A stretch of 64,000 nt of DNA from Crithidia fasciculata (Eukaryota; Euglenozoa; Kinetoplastea; Trypanosomatida; Trypanosomatidae): positions 310,001 to 374,000 of the forward strand of contig CM003431.1 in NCBI GenBank assembly GCA_000331325.2, written 5' to 3'. This document shows positions 1 to 10,916 of the stretch, one piece after another (positions within the stretch are counted from its first letter, which is position 1; every line of letters starts with the position of its first letter). The notes below the pieces were generated by a model. That model saw only the letters and a program-made list of their open reading frames with translations. It was not told the DNA's origin and made no database searches. A program made the translations under genes and the position numbers.

Positions 1-3000
1 CTTCTTAGTAGTTTACCTTTTTTTTTTTGGAAGGTAATCGAAAAGCTCAGAGCCTGGAAAGAGACCAGCAATGCGCAACACGCAACAGATGATGATAGAG
101 AAAAGAAGCGAAACGAAACTGAGAAGGAGAGAAAAAAGAAAAGAAGCACAAAGGAGAATACTATCCGAGCAGTAAGACTAGAGGAAATACAAAGTAAAGA
201 GAAAGATTCTTCACAAAAAGAAAAAGTCAACGAGTACGGTGAGCTTTACTAATCCTTTTTGTTTTGTTCCTCGTCAACCGGCCTTTTCGTGTTATTGTTG
301 TTGCTGTTTTATTTTATCTTTTTTGCTGTTATTACCTGTATTTTTTTATTTCTTTTTTTTCTGCAGCGTCTACACGCAGGAAACACGTTTTCTTGATTGA
401 AGAAGAAGCTAGCCGGACAGCTGAAACAAAAACGGCAGACTTAATTTGGTGAATTGCAACACTCCAGGAAAAAAAAAGAACCGTGGATTTCTATGCAGTT
501 TGCAACAGTGGCACGTTCGACTTGACTCCTTCGCGCCTCTTACCACTCTTACTTACTCTTCACCTTATTCTTCTTCTTTTTTTTTAGTATCAACGCTATT
601 CGTACGCAAAGACGCAAAGCGGTGAGAAAGGCACAGAGGTGAAAGTAAGTAGAGGTTTTTTTTTTTGCGTGTGTTATTTATAAGATCCGTTTCCTTTTTT
701 TCTTTTTTCTTTGCGAGCTGCTTGCGATCAAGCCGCGCTGCTCTCTACGGGGGACAGACCGCAGGGTAAAGAGAAACGTAAACTATAATAATAGGAGAGA
801 AAAGGGGAGCGACTATTGTCTCCTTTCTTGAGTGCGCACGAAGATGAGAGAAGAAAACAGGAGCTCAAAACCACTTAAAACAAGGAATACAGCTTCACAA
901 CTGTAATAAGAACAAAAAGCGCGATTGTCAAAGCCACAACAATGAGAAAGAAAAAAAAAAGGGCACTAGAACTGCCCTGAAAAGAGTGGAAAGGAACTTG
1001 ACGAAGGAGCACAAGCGTTGCTCCTCTCTCCTCTCCACGTTCTTTCGTTCTCTTAAGGTGAGAATACCGAAAATTGTTGCTGTACCTTTCGGGTATTTGT
1101 GAATAGGATGAATTGATACCACCGCGATCCCTAAAAAAAGCAACAACACCAAAAAAAAAGGGAAAAGAAGAAGAGCTGTGTATCCGCTCGCGTAGTTGAT
1201 GAAAAGAAGAAAGGTCGCAACCGAAGCGAAGACAGAAGTAAGAAAGATCAAGAGGGGTGCCGTGTTTTACATCGAAGAATATACATGTACGTATCTTCGC
1301 GGTGGCCAAAAATCAGTCAGTAAAACCCCTTTGCCCAGTTCGCTGCTCTGTTTTTCGTTTCCCCTCTCTTTCTTCGCTATTCTTTTACTTTCCGCTAGCA
1401 CCAATGCTTCCTTTTCAGAGAACAGAAGGAAGAAGAAGAGAGGACGCTAGGAGATCGACGTAGGAGAAATCAAGGAAAAATCAACGGAATAAAAGCCAAG
1501 CAAAGACCTCAGCCACACACACACACAAATACTCAGAGAGAGAGAAAGAAGGGAAACAGTAAGGGTGATGAGGAAACAAAGAAAAGGGAGAAATAATACG
1601 GAGAAGGACAAGAGAGGGTAGAGATGAGAAAAGACAAAGGACGGTTTTTTTAAAGCGCAGTTAAAAAAGCTTTTTTTTTCGGAGGAGGGTCAGAAGAAAA
1701 AAAGGAAAAGAGGAAAACAATAAGGGCGAGTTGTTGATATGAACAAAACTTTAAAACAGAAACACAAATGGGGAGGTTGCAAAAACGCCTCGAGAAAGTC
1801 CTTTTTTTTCTCTTTAAGCAGTCGAAGTTTCAAATATTAAATGAGAAAGGAAATGCAGCAAGCAAGATAAAAAAAAGGATAAACAAATAAAGAAAAACAC
1901 CGCCACTTCTCGACTTGAGTTAAGTAGGGAAGCAAACGAGCAAGAAGCGTAGAGGGGAAATGGAGAGAAAAATATCGGGAGGAAAATCCTTGTGCTTGAT
2001 CGGGTGCGCTTCACAACAACAACCGCAGCTTTTCTTCCTCTACAGTGGAATGCTCGAGGGTTGCCCACCACACCTTCTACCCACGCACAAGCACTGCTCC
2101 TTCACAGTGCGACGAGGGGGGAGGAGAACAAGGGAATATGGAAACAAAGCGAGACAAATGAGACCGTTTCTATTCGCAGTCCCCTAACAAACGAACGGAG
2201 GGCACTGCTCCTACGCACGCTGCTCGAAAAAAGAAAACGCGTTTGGGAAGGAGGGAAAAAAAGAGCACACAAGCCACTGGCAGATCACCCTTCTTTTTCT
2301 TTTTTTTTTTACTGAATTGACGTTCGGTGTAAGTGGAAGCGGCCGGTGCGGTAAAGCTCAAAGTGCACCTCTACTGGCTATCGCTATCGTCGCTGCTGCG
2401 TGTGCTTTGCTGGCCCTCGGATGATTCTTTGCTTCGACGTCGCTGACAGATCTGACCGCGAGCTACCAAGCGATAGGGAAGAAGAAAAAACTTAAGGAGG
2501 AGCCGAAGCCGCGAGCTACTGGCGTGGTGCAAAAAAAAAGGCGGGATGACAGGAAGACCAAAAAGAGCTTTTCAAGAAAGAAATACAAGGAGAAAACGCA
2601 GCGCAAAGTTTCGTTGTCGTTGTTGTGGTTTTATTTTTCCAGGAATGAGTTTCAAAGGTTGCACAAACCGACAATTAGAACCAGTAGTTGTCTGTAAGTC
2701 TGTGCGTGTAATTGGGTGTGTGTTTCCTTGCGCAACGCGCTACACGATGGCTCAAGACAATAAAAAGTCGCCGATGTGCGATCGTATTCTGGTGCGTTCG
2801 AGGTTTGGGGGCAAGTTAGACAAAAAAAAAAAGAAACGACACGAAGGGAGAGGAAAAAAGAGAGGGGCAAATGAAGACAAGCTTGAGGTGGCCATCACGG
2901 AGAGACCCGTCAAAAGTGAATGCATATCTTTGTTGCCTTCCGTTGTATCCCATTCGGTCTTTGTCGAGTCCGGCAGGCGTCAGCCGAGGTGCCGCTGCTT

Positions 3001-3338
3001 CGATCTGAGAGGCGCAAGAGCCATTCGAGTGCACGCAGCTCATCAGCACTGAATTGCGATCGGTGCCTCTTTTGCTGCGCACGCCTGCTTCTCTCTTTGG
3101 TATTTTCTGTTGTGGTGGTTTCTTCTTCTTTTGTTTTCGGCATCTTTCCGTAATCACGCGCACGGAATGAAGCACCTCACCAAGCGGACGGCAGACAACT
3201 CCGCACAAAAACAGACCAACAAGAAAGCACCGTGATACTGTGAGAAATTGGACACGGCCAAACGGGAGAAAAAAAGGCTTCGACCCGCGGAAACAGTGAG
3301 AAAGCACAGAAAAAAATAACCGATTGGCAAAACCCAAA
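1..3338. other. Gene-free stretch downstream of the leftward gene block
   Basis: No open reading frame here has protein-like composition. The plus strand is strongly purine-rich with many A runs, so the minus strand is pyrimidine-rich, as expected of spacer/UTR sequence transcribed leftward. It probably holds the 3' UTR of the 3339-3701 gene and the trans-splice signals of a further leftward gene outside the window. The short frames present are Phe/Ser/Lys-rich translations of homopolymer tracts and mostly lack an ATG start. Confidence 0.6.
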
Positions 3339-3701
3339 TCACCGCAGCTGGGTGTTGTGATGAAACTCCTCAGCCCAAAAGCGCAGCTCCTCCTCTACCC
3401 CCTTCAGGTCGTATTCCTCGGCAGTCTGCTGGATATTGCGCGCATCGTCGAGCAAGCGGTTCGACGCCGCACCCGACGCGGCCGAGCCGTCCGAGAGGTC
3501 CTCTACGCCGTAGGTTTCACGGTACCACGCATCGTAGCGCTCCGCATCCACGCTGAAGAAGTCGTCGACGTCGGTGTTGCTGTCCTTCGCCCGCATCCAG
3601 GCTCGTCCGAGTGTCGGCGGCGGGGCTTTGGGGAGCTGGGCAACGTAGCCTTGCGTCACGGGCTTGGAGAAGAGCAGCGACACTCGGGAAAGGCAGAACA
3701 T
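3339..3701 (-). CDS. Small conserved-type protein, probably mitochondrial
   Basis: A 120-aa protein whose function I do not recognise. The reading frame opens upstream with a GTG, but the first ATG (complement of 3699-3701) is the likely start. The N-terminus (MFCLSRVSLLFSKPV...) is basic, hydroxylated and free of acidic residues for about 40 residues, which fits a mitochondrial presequence. The rest is acidic and rich in Asp, Glu, Tyr and Trp (for example DAERYDAWYRETYGVEDL) and ends in a short predicted helix. Codon use is GC-rich and coding-like, unlike the surrounding spacer. It is the last leftward gene visible, 1.55 kb downstream of a b5 reductase. A subunit of a mitochondrial complex is possible, but this rests only on the N-terminus and size. 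Confidence 0.7.
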   Translation of the reverse strand: MFCLSRVSLLFSKPVTQGYVAQLPKAPPPTLGRAWMRAKDSNTDVDDFFSVDAERYDAWYRETYGVEDLSDGSAASGAASNRLLDDARNIQQTAEEYDLKGVEEELRFWAEEFHHNTQLR

Positions 3702-5255
3702 TGCTGCACCTCGCACAGTCTACCGCTATGACGACCGAAGCAACAAGAGAATCTGGATCCTCAAGGAGACTACGTTCCGCCCTTCCGCTGTCTTGTCTGG
3801 GAAAAAAAGGGTAGAGAAAACGGGAGGCTAAAAGGAAAAAAAAAAAAAGGAAGCCGCGCTTAGGCTTCACGGAATGCGCCACTACGCTGAACAGGGACGG
3901 TGGAAAGCGAGGTACAGAAAAAGGAGAGCGGTAAACACGAACGGCGAGACAACGGAATGCAAAAGTGCGAGGAAATGAGAAGCAGAGTGGAGATGACGCG
4001 AAGTGACTTATAGAGCCTTTGTCGGGCTGCAAAACTCTTTACGACAAGGCAAGGGTGATTGGGAAGGAAGCGATGCGAGCACGACACGAAGCAGACAGCC
4101 GTGCGTCGCCAACATCCTCGTAGAGCACTTGCGAGCCGGTGCGCTAGCCATGTCACTTCCGAATTCGAGACCCACCAGCGTAGCACCCATGTACTGATCA
4201 AGCACAAAATTAGCAGGCAACTGCCATCGCAAGAAAAGACAAGCCTTTTTTCTTTCCAAGCGAAAGAAAACGCCACTAAACCGCACTTGCAGGACTGAGA
4301 GACACGCTTTTAGTGCAAGCTCATCAAAGGTGCGGGTTATGGCGCTGATCGCTTGAGTACTCCGGCGTTTACTTGAATTATTACTAAAGTAATTGCTACC
4401 TGTTGCTTGTCCTTTTTTTTTTTTTGCTTCGCTTAAAGGGAGCGTAGCACGCTCGTTGTTGCATCCGCGGCGGAGATTAGCACATTTTCAACCTACTCTC
4501 CTCTTGCATGGGAGTGCGCGGCACTCATTGTATAGAAGAGGAGAGCATGAAGGAAGAGAAAGGCAAGGATTGTTTTAGGTTCAGGCGTGCGTGGCGAACA
4601 GAAACGGTATGGAAGACCGATTTTGCTGGCATCGACTCGTCTGAGAAGTGAAATGTGAAAGAAACGACAGTGAACGGGGAGAGCACTGAGCAGAAATTGC
4701 TCATGGCGCGTGGTGCCAGCTTCTCGGCCGCAGTCATTTCTTTTTTTTTTCCTTCTACTTTGGCAAAAAACGCCAGATGGGGCACCAAAAAAGAAAAGAA
4801 AAAAAGCTAGCTAGCTAGAGAAAAAAAAAAACAAAGGAGGAACCTGAAAAGGGATAAAGAAAACAGAAAAAAGGTAAATGAAAAGACGCGAAAAGAGGAT
4901 ATATATAGTAATAATAAGACGGCGGGAAGGCCACAGCGAAAAGAAAAGATGAGTTGGATAAAAAAGGAAAAACTTAAGGAAAAGCCCCTTGCGGAGAGCG
5001 CGCTTTCATTATAATCAGCGTCACAGCGGAGGACTGCAAAGGCACGCGGCGTAGTGGCGAGAACGCAAGTGACGGTGTTCTACTCCGTGGGACTCACACG
5101 CCATGTTCTGAACAACAACGGAGCGCAGCCTCGCACGCACGCCTTTGTTTTGTGTGTTATAATTAGAACCCCGCTTCTTCCCTAATCCTGCTGACGGCGG
5201 GAGTGCCACAAAGAGAAAGGGAGAGAACAACCGCACTGCGGCACCCAAGACGTTC
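3702..5255. other. Spacer between b5 reductase and the 120-aa gene
   Basis: About 1.55 kb without a credible gene. It contains purine tracts on the plus strand (A12 near 3838, A-rich 4790-4960) that would be polypyrimidine tracts for leftward trans-splicing, and a short GCTA tandem repeat near 4806-4818. I see nothing else in it. Confidence 0.5.
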
Positions 5256-6131
5256 TTAGAACTTGAATACGCCCTTCTCCGTGTACCCCATCTCCTTCAG
5301 GTAGCCGTCTAGGGCACCTTGAGTGGGCGGGTAGCTCTTGTAGTCCTTCGGGCCGCAGATGGCCTTCATGAACGATGGCGGGCCGCTCACGAGCAGCATA
5401 GAGTCGCCTTCCTGCTCCGGACCGGGCATCGTCTCCTTGATCATCTTCTTGTCAATGTGGCCGCTGAAGCCGGTCCACTTCTTCGGCGGCGTGGTGAGGC
5501 AGTAGTAGGTGGCGAACTTGCCGGGAAATTCCTTCGCCAACGCCTCCAGCCGGCTCTCCAGCAGCACGTCGTTCTCCGTCTTGTTAGAGAAGAGCAGCGA
5601 GATCTTCGTCGTGTTGCCTTCGCCGTGCAGGACGTTGTTGATCACCTGGAACATCGGGGTGAGGCCCGTGCCACCGGCAATCATGCCGATGTGGCGATAC
5701 TGGCTGGGAGTCACCTCGAAGGTGCTCCACGGTCCCTTGGCCTCGATCGAGTCGCCCACCTTCAATCCAAACAGATGCGATCCCATCTTGGAGTTCGGGT
5801 AGCACTTCACCACCAGGTCGAAGCGGCCCTCATCGCTTACCAGGTTGATCGGCGTGTACGGGCGGGCCACCTCCTGACCCTTGTCGTCCGTGTAGCGCAG
5901 CGTGATGCACGACGCCACGGGCAGGTCCAGGCGAGTCTTCTCGCTGGCGAGGGCAAAGCGGAAGTGCTTCGTGTCATGCGTCTCGTCCTGCACGCTCATC
6001 AGCTTGTACGACTGAAAGTCCTTTTGGGAGAACGCAGGCTTGGCACCCCAGCCGGCAGCCTCAGCCTGAGACTGCGACTGGTACAAGCTTGCACCAGCAA
6101 ATCCAGCAGCGGCCGCCATGAAAGCCTTCAT
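5256..6131 (-). CDS. NADH-cytochrome b5 reductase-like flavoprotein, copy 1
   Basis: A 291-aa member of the ferredoxin-NADP reductase superfamily. By family knowledge these pass electrons from NADH through FAD to cytochrome b5, serving fatty acid desaturation, sterol synthesis or outer mitochondrial membrane electron transfer. In order: a short Ala-rich N-terminal anchor (about residues 1-28); an FAD domain with RPYTPI (the RxY[ST] flavin motif) and a KMGSHLF segment; a nucleotide domain with GGTGLTPMFQ and LLFSNKTENDVLL; and a C-terminal GPPSFM segment. The length fits the family (about 300 aa). The usual CGPPP motif reads SGPPS, so the conserved cysteine near the nicotinamide is serine. The ATG at 6131 is in frame with the anchor. 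It is tandem with a paralogue 1.2 kb upstream. Family assignment is secure; substrate and location are inferred. Confidence 0.92.
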   Translation of the reverse strand: MKAFMAAAAGFAGASLYQSQSQAEAAGWGAKPAFSQKDFQSYKLMSVQDETHDTKHFRFALASEKTRLDLPVASCITLRYTDDKGQEVARPYTPINLVSDEGRFDLVVKCYPNSKMGSHLFGLKVGDSIEAKGPWSTFEVTPSQYRHIGMIAGGTGLTPMFQVINNVLHGEGNTTKISLLFSNKTENDVLLESRLEALAKEFPGKFATYYCLTTPPKKWTGFSGHIDKKMIKETMPGPEQEGDSMLLVSGPPSFMKAICGPKDYKSYPPTQGALDGYLKEMGYTEKGVFKF

Positions 6132-7326
6132 CGAAAATAAATATCGAGGAAAGATAAAAAGAGCGAAGTACTTGCTGTACGTACGATCGTAAAAGCAAAG
6201 TTAGCTTGAGCTGAAGGCAAAGAAAAACAATGGAGACAGCTTCTGCTGGTATAATGCAAAGCACAGACAACGAGGATATACAATAATAATATCAAAAGAA
6301 AAAAAGTTCTCAGCACGGATACTAGCGACTGCGATAAGCGAGATGGCTCAGAGTAAAGGGGAATGAAACCTTTTCGAATCTTTGAGCATACGAAGTGCCA
6401 GAAAGCGAATAGCAGAAGGGAAGAAGGGAAGAAGGTAAGAAAAAAAAAATTGATAGAGTGGAAGTGGTTAAAGCAACACCATGGCAGAAATGCCCAAAGC
6501 AAAGTCTTCGCTGCATGAAATCGGTACGAGCAGTAGGGTATCAGAGCATTGAACCGCAGAGTGCGGCGCAGCGATCTGAGCATATCACGCCACAGAACCG
6601 TTTCACACTCGTTGTAAACAATTCCGCGATCCGACACTTGCGAGCGCTCAGTCCCACGAAAGCAAATCTCTTTCAACTGTGTTTTCGATGAAAAAGATCC
6701 ACCAAATCCAGTGAGAAAGTAAAGATGCATTTGCTACCTTGAAGTCTCATAAACGTGCGCACCCTAATACTCACATAGAAAGAAGAAAAAGAGGCCTTAA
6801 CGGTATCCTACCAGAGTGAAAAAGGAGGCAGTTCGACGAAACCGCGCTCAGTTCCCTTTTTTATTTCTCCTTATCGAGTTCGTAGACGTATTCAAAACAT
6901 ACCTAACTACTAAACTGCCCACCGTCGCATCGCCTCGGCAAACACAAGCTTTTATACACACCAGACGGTGGCAAATGATGCAACACGCTCCACCTGCTAG
7001 AAGTGTATTCCAACTATCGCCACTTCGTGCTTCCCGGCGCACCATCTGGCTGAGAGCCCCGGGCAGTATCTCTTCTCTGCAACATCCCGTATTTTTGTTT
7101 TCTGAGGGGAAAAGGAACTTGCAACATTTCATTCACTTGCTTTCGTTGGCGCCAGTCACAAAAAAAAAAATGCCTCTGAAAGTCGAGTGGCGAGAGAAGA
7201 TCGAGCAAAAAGCAAGACAGCGCCTCTCCTCCGCTCCTGCTAACCGCAGGTTCTCTTCTTTTTTGCCCCCAGCTCTTTAAATGAAAGAGAGGGAATAGGC
7301 AGAGCGCAGAAAAGCCGACCTTTACG
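6132..7326. other. Spacer between the two b5 reductase genes
   Basis: About 1.2 kb of spacer. Plus-strand purine runs (for example 6296-6306 and around 6410-6450) give pyrimidine tracts on the transcribed strand, consistent with a trans-splice acceptor for the 5256-6131 gene. No coding potential that I trust. Confidence 0.5.
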
Positions 7327-8199
7327 TTAAAATTTGTAAACCATCTTTGGCATGTAGCCGAGCTCCTTTAGGCAGCCCTTGAGCTCTCCCTGAGAAGGAG
7401 GCGAGCTCTTAAAATCCTTATCGCCGCAGATGGACTCCATGAACGGAGGAGGGCCAGACACGAGGATGATAGAGTCACCTGCGCGGTTCGGCGCCGGCAT
7501 CAGCGACTTAATCATTTCCTTGTTTATATACCCAACACCACCCATCCAGTCGGACGGCGCTTTGGAAAGGACAAAGTATGGCGAAAAGCGCGGGTAGTTC
7601 TCCATAAGGTCATTCAGCTCGTTACCTAAAAGAACATCCTCTTTGCGCTCGTTTGCGTAAACGAGAGTGATTTCGGTCGTGTTCTTGGGTGCGTTCAGGA
7701 CGTTGCGCGCCACCTGGTACATTGGCGTGATGCCTGTTCCGCCGGCGAGCATACCGATCGTCTTGTACTGGTTGGACTTCAGCGGCAGCTTCACCCACGG
7801 CCCCTTTACATCGATGCAGTCGCCTTTCTTCATGGCGAACAAGTGAGTACCCATCTTGGAGCCTTGGTACTTCTTGACAAGCACGTCGAAGTAGCCCAGC
7901 TGGTCGCTGCGGTTGAGTGGCGTGTATGGCCGAATCACATCCTTGCCGTCCTTGTCGACGAAGCGGAAGCTAACGCAGCTGGCAACCTCGAGATTCAGCG
8001 GCATGTCCGCCTCCGGGAGTGCAAAGCGGAACACCTTTGTGTTGTGGGATTCGTCGTACACATCCAGAAGAGGGAATGAGCGAAACTCTGACTGGGAAAA
8101 TGGGCTACTCTGCGACGCGCAAATGGTGGAGCTAGACGACGAGGTGCTAAACCAGCACGAGGCCACGAAGCCAGTAGCGGCGGCAATAAGTGCTTTCAT
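7327..8199 (-). CDS. NADH-cytochrome b5 reductase-like flavoprotein, copy 2
   Basis: A 290-aa paralogue of the 5256-6131 gene, roughly half identical by eye along its full length. It has the same layout: a short N-terminal segment that is Ser-rich here (about residues 15-30), RPYTPL for FAD binding, KMGTHLF, GGTGITPMYQ and LVYANERKEDVLL in the nucleotide domain, and SGPPPFM near the end. As in the other copy, the family's usual CGPPP cysteine is serine. The presequence-like N-terminus and internal loops differ, so the two enzymes may differ in location or partner. Third codon positions look less GC-rich than in copy 1. Start ATG is at 8199 and stop TAA at 7327-7329. Family assignment is strong; division of labour with copy 1 is inferred. 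Confidence 0.92.
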   Translation of the reverse strand: MKALIAAATGFVASCWFSTSSSSSTICASQSSPFSQSEFRSFPLLDVYDESHNTKVFRFALPEADMPLNLEVASCVSFRFVDKDGKDVIRPYTPLNRSDQLGYFDVLVKKYQGSKMGTHLFAMKKGDCIDVKGPWVKLPLKSNQYKTIGMLAGGTGITPMYQVARNVLNAPKNTTEITLVYANERKEDVLLGNELNDLMENYPRFSPYFVLSKAPSDWMGGVGYINKEMIKSLMPAPNRAGDSIILVSGPPPFMESICGDKDFKSSPPSQGELKGCLKELGYMPKMVYKF

Positions 8200-8903
8200 T
8201 GTCTAATAGATCACTTTCTATCTCGTTTTAAAATGCTGCAGTCAGGGCTAATAATAATAGGTTCAGCGGAAACAAACAAACAAAGGAAAAAGAAGCAGCT
8301 GCACGCCACTCGATAATTGCGGATACCCTGTACTATTATTTCGAGGAAACACGTTGTGAGCGAGTAGGTGCTCAGTTTCTTGCCTAAGTGACTAAATTTT
8401 GTACAAGCTTCGCGGAACAAAACGGTATGTTTTTTTTTTAAAAATGGAATTAAACGCGAAAAAAAAAAATTACAGCGTGGCAAACACCATCAATGCAATT
8501 ATTTAATTAGTGTCGATAAAAGTCGTCAATAGCAAGGAGAGGTAGAGATGGAATATATGAATAAAGCATTGATATTTCTTGCCGCAAAGTGACATAACGT
8601 CGCTTTTTTTTTTTTGCACACTCCAGAGTTAATCTACTAGGCACTGAGCTTCAACTAAAACGCCAGCTCTCAAAACAGAATTCGGAAGAAATACTCCTGG
8701 CGGGAGAACAGTAATTTATCGTACCTTTTTGTTTATTTCTTTCTCTCTCCGACAAAAAAAAAACAGTTCATGCAAGCCAGTTTGAGTTTGTGGCAAAGAA
8801 TGAGAAAATGTAAGTGAGTGAAAGAAATGCTGAAAAAATTCCTTGAAAAAAAAAGCTGTCGATAAACGTTTTTTTTTTTTTTTACCGAAGCTGTCACGTA
8901 TCC
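8200..8903. other. Spacer between eIF2D and b5 reductase copy 2
   Basis: About 0.7 kb, AT-rich with several A and T homopolymers (T17 near 8868-8884). It has no coding frame of note. It presumably holds the eIF2D 3' UTR and the acceptor for the next leftward gene. Confidence 0.5.
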
Positions 8904-10916
8904 TTACGGCTTTTTGGAGACAAGGGCCGATGCAGGGAAGTTTGCCTCGTTCAGCAGTGCTGCTTCCACCTTCGGGGCCAGGCTCCCTTGCAGATGAATT
9001 TCCAGTGGTATTTTGGTTCCGCTCTTCAGGTTTCTCATCTCAACTGACGGGTCGACAACACTGCAGCTGGAGGAAAACTGCTTCTTCCACTGACGTGCCA
9101 AAAGATTCAAGTCAAAGCCAAACGACTCGAGGTTGCGCACGATCGTGACAAACTTGTTTCCAGTGACCTTTTCAGCCCAGACGTTCACCTTGGGAAGGTT
9201 GCCTGATTTGAGAATTGTCTTTGGCACCAGATTTTCGCTGGCCAAGGCGGACCCTTCAACCAAAGTCTGAAGCACAACTTGATGCTTGACTCTAAATAGT
9301 TTCAACATCCCTTCCTCCGCTTGATTCAGCGGCAGCTCCGATGCGCCGCCTTTCGACGTAAATATCTTGGACAGCGTGATGTCAAGCTTAACTTTTGGCA
9401 TCTCACCTTTCCCGCCTGTGCTCACAATGAGCAGAGAGTGCGCCTGGATGTACTTCTTCAAGTGATCCACGAGGGCCTTCCGCGTGTAGAGCTCGTCGAA
9501 AACGCTGTCATCGATCGGCAACGGCTCATACTCTGGGACGGTGCCGCTCATAACTTGCTCAAGCGTTGGAAAGCGCACGCCGTCAGGAATGTTCAGTTCG
9601 TCGCCGAGTAGCAGAACGCGAACGAGGTCGTCATCGAGGGAGCGTGACGCCACGTAGAAAACTCCTGCTGATACGATGCTTTGCCGGAAAATGGCGGTTC
9701 CGCTTTCCAGGAGCTTTGACTGCAGAGCCCTTGCCTCGTTTTCGCAGGCGTCACGGTGCACCGTCTCAATGAACTCCGTGAACTTCGCTTTGTGCTCTCG
9801 CATCACGAGTGCGGACTTATTGACAGTCATGACGGAGTGCACGCCAGGGCTCACCTCAGCGATTGTCAGAAGGTCTGGAAACTTCTGGAAAAAAGGTAGA
9901 GCGCGTTTGTATTTGGTGTCCTTGAACTGAATCGGTGACACATGCGCGCCGTCACGCGGATACGACCGCACAACAGCGCTCGTGAACTGTGGCAGAGGAA
10001 GCGGAAGATCGGTGCGCGACAGCTGCCGAATTGCTTCGCACAGGCAAAACGTCAGCACAGTGTCCTCATCGCTAAAAATCTCTGCTGCTTTAATTGCGCT
10101 GCTTCCATCTGGTTGCTTATTTTCGTCACTTCCGCTGTTGATCTCTGCGTCATTGTTTTCATTTGCGGGCTCTTCCGCTTCGACCGGCAGTGGGGCATTG
10201 AGTGGTTCCTCCTGGATCTCACTCTCGCCGAATTGAGCTGGAATGAGCGCCGCTTGAGATGAAAGGCTGTAGTTTGTGAGAAAGCGGTTTTCGTGCTCCT
10301 GCCACAAGTTGTCTTGGAAGCAGTGAGCGACATACACACCAACTCCTACGCCTTTCCGCAGAACGAGATTTCTGGTGACAAAACCTACCGCGTAGGGGAC
10401 GTTGAGCCCGGTGACGTAAATAAGCGCCAGTTGACCCTCAACCAGTGGTGTGCTCGATTGCACTTTCAGAATACCTGGCATCATCAAATGAGCACCACTC
10501 AGCAAAAAACGCGACGTTGGTCCAAAGCATGTAACTGCTGCACCGGCCTCCCCGATTAAGTGCATCCACTGCTCTTTTTTGTCGTCAAGAAGTTGGTGCA
10601 GCCGGAGAAAAAAAAAGATGGTGGGAACGACGGAGTAACCGCTCACTCTTTCTTCGCTAATAACGGATTGCTCCTCTTGTGACATGCGATCTACTGAAAT
10701 GAAAAACGGGACTTCGTTCACAAAGTATACAAAAGCGGAAGCTCCCGAGCCGCATTGACACTTGCTCTTCGTTACCGTGTCCTTTTTCCCAACAATCAAG
10801 TCAAATAGGTCCCCATTGTCTTTTCCGATTTCTGCAAGCACATCAGCTCTTAAGGACTTCACGTTGCTCTTGCCCACTGACTGGGCCTCTTTTGTCGTGT
10901 ACTTTTTCTTGAACAT
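8904..10916 (-). CDS. Translation initiation factor eIF2D (ligatin-type)
   Basis: A 670-aa protein. The frame opens at a GTG, but the ATG at 10916 gives MFKKKYTTKEAQ, matching the start of the eIF2D/Tma64 family. Layout: an N-terminal pre-PUA segment with a KSLRADVL-like helix; a PUA domain (about 95-180) with LMMPGI and an EGQLALIYV strand; an acidic Glu/Asn-rich linker (about 235-280); a middle helical region with SWIB/MDM2-like character (about 370-560); and a C-terminal SUI1/eIF1-like domain (about 570-660) with GNKFVTIVRNLESFG and PLEIHLQG. The family delivers initiator tRNA without GTP and recycles post-termination 40S subunits in the cytosol. It is the first leftward gene beside the divergent switch region. 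Its third codon positions are visibly less GC-rich than in most genes here. Confidence 0.9.
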   Translation of the reverse strand: MFKKKYTTKEAQSVGKSNVKSLRADVLAEIGKDNGDLFDLIVGKKDTVTKSKCQCGSGASAFVYFVNEVPFFISVDRMSQEEQSVISEERVSGYSVVPTIFFFLRLHQLLDDKKEQWMHLIGEAGAAVTCFGPTSRFLLSGAHLMMPGILKVQSSTPLVEGQLALIYVTGLNVPYAVGFVTRNLVLRKGVGVGVYVAHCFQDNLWQEHENRFLTNYSLSSQAALIPAQFGESEIQEEPLNAPLPVEAEEPANENNDAEINSGSDENKQPDGSSAIKAAEIFSDEDTVLTFCLCEAIRQLSRTDLPLPLPQFTSAVVRSYPRDGAHVSPIQFKDTKYKRALPFFQKFPDLLTIAEVSPGVHSVMTVNKSALVMREHKAKFTEFIETVHRDACENEARALQSKLLESGTAIFRQSIVSAGVFYVASRSLDDDLVRVLLLGDELNIPDGVRFPTLEQVMSGTVPEYEPLPIDDSVFDELYTRKALVDHLKKYIQAHSLLIVSTGGKGEMPKVKLDITLSKIFTSKGGASELPLNQAEEGMLKLFRVKHQVVLQTLVEGSALASENLVPKTILKSGNLPKVNVWAEKVTGNKFVTIVRNLESFGFDLNLLARQWKKQFSSSCSVVDPSVEMRNLKSGTKIPLEIHLQGSLAPKVEAALLNEANFPASALVSKKP

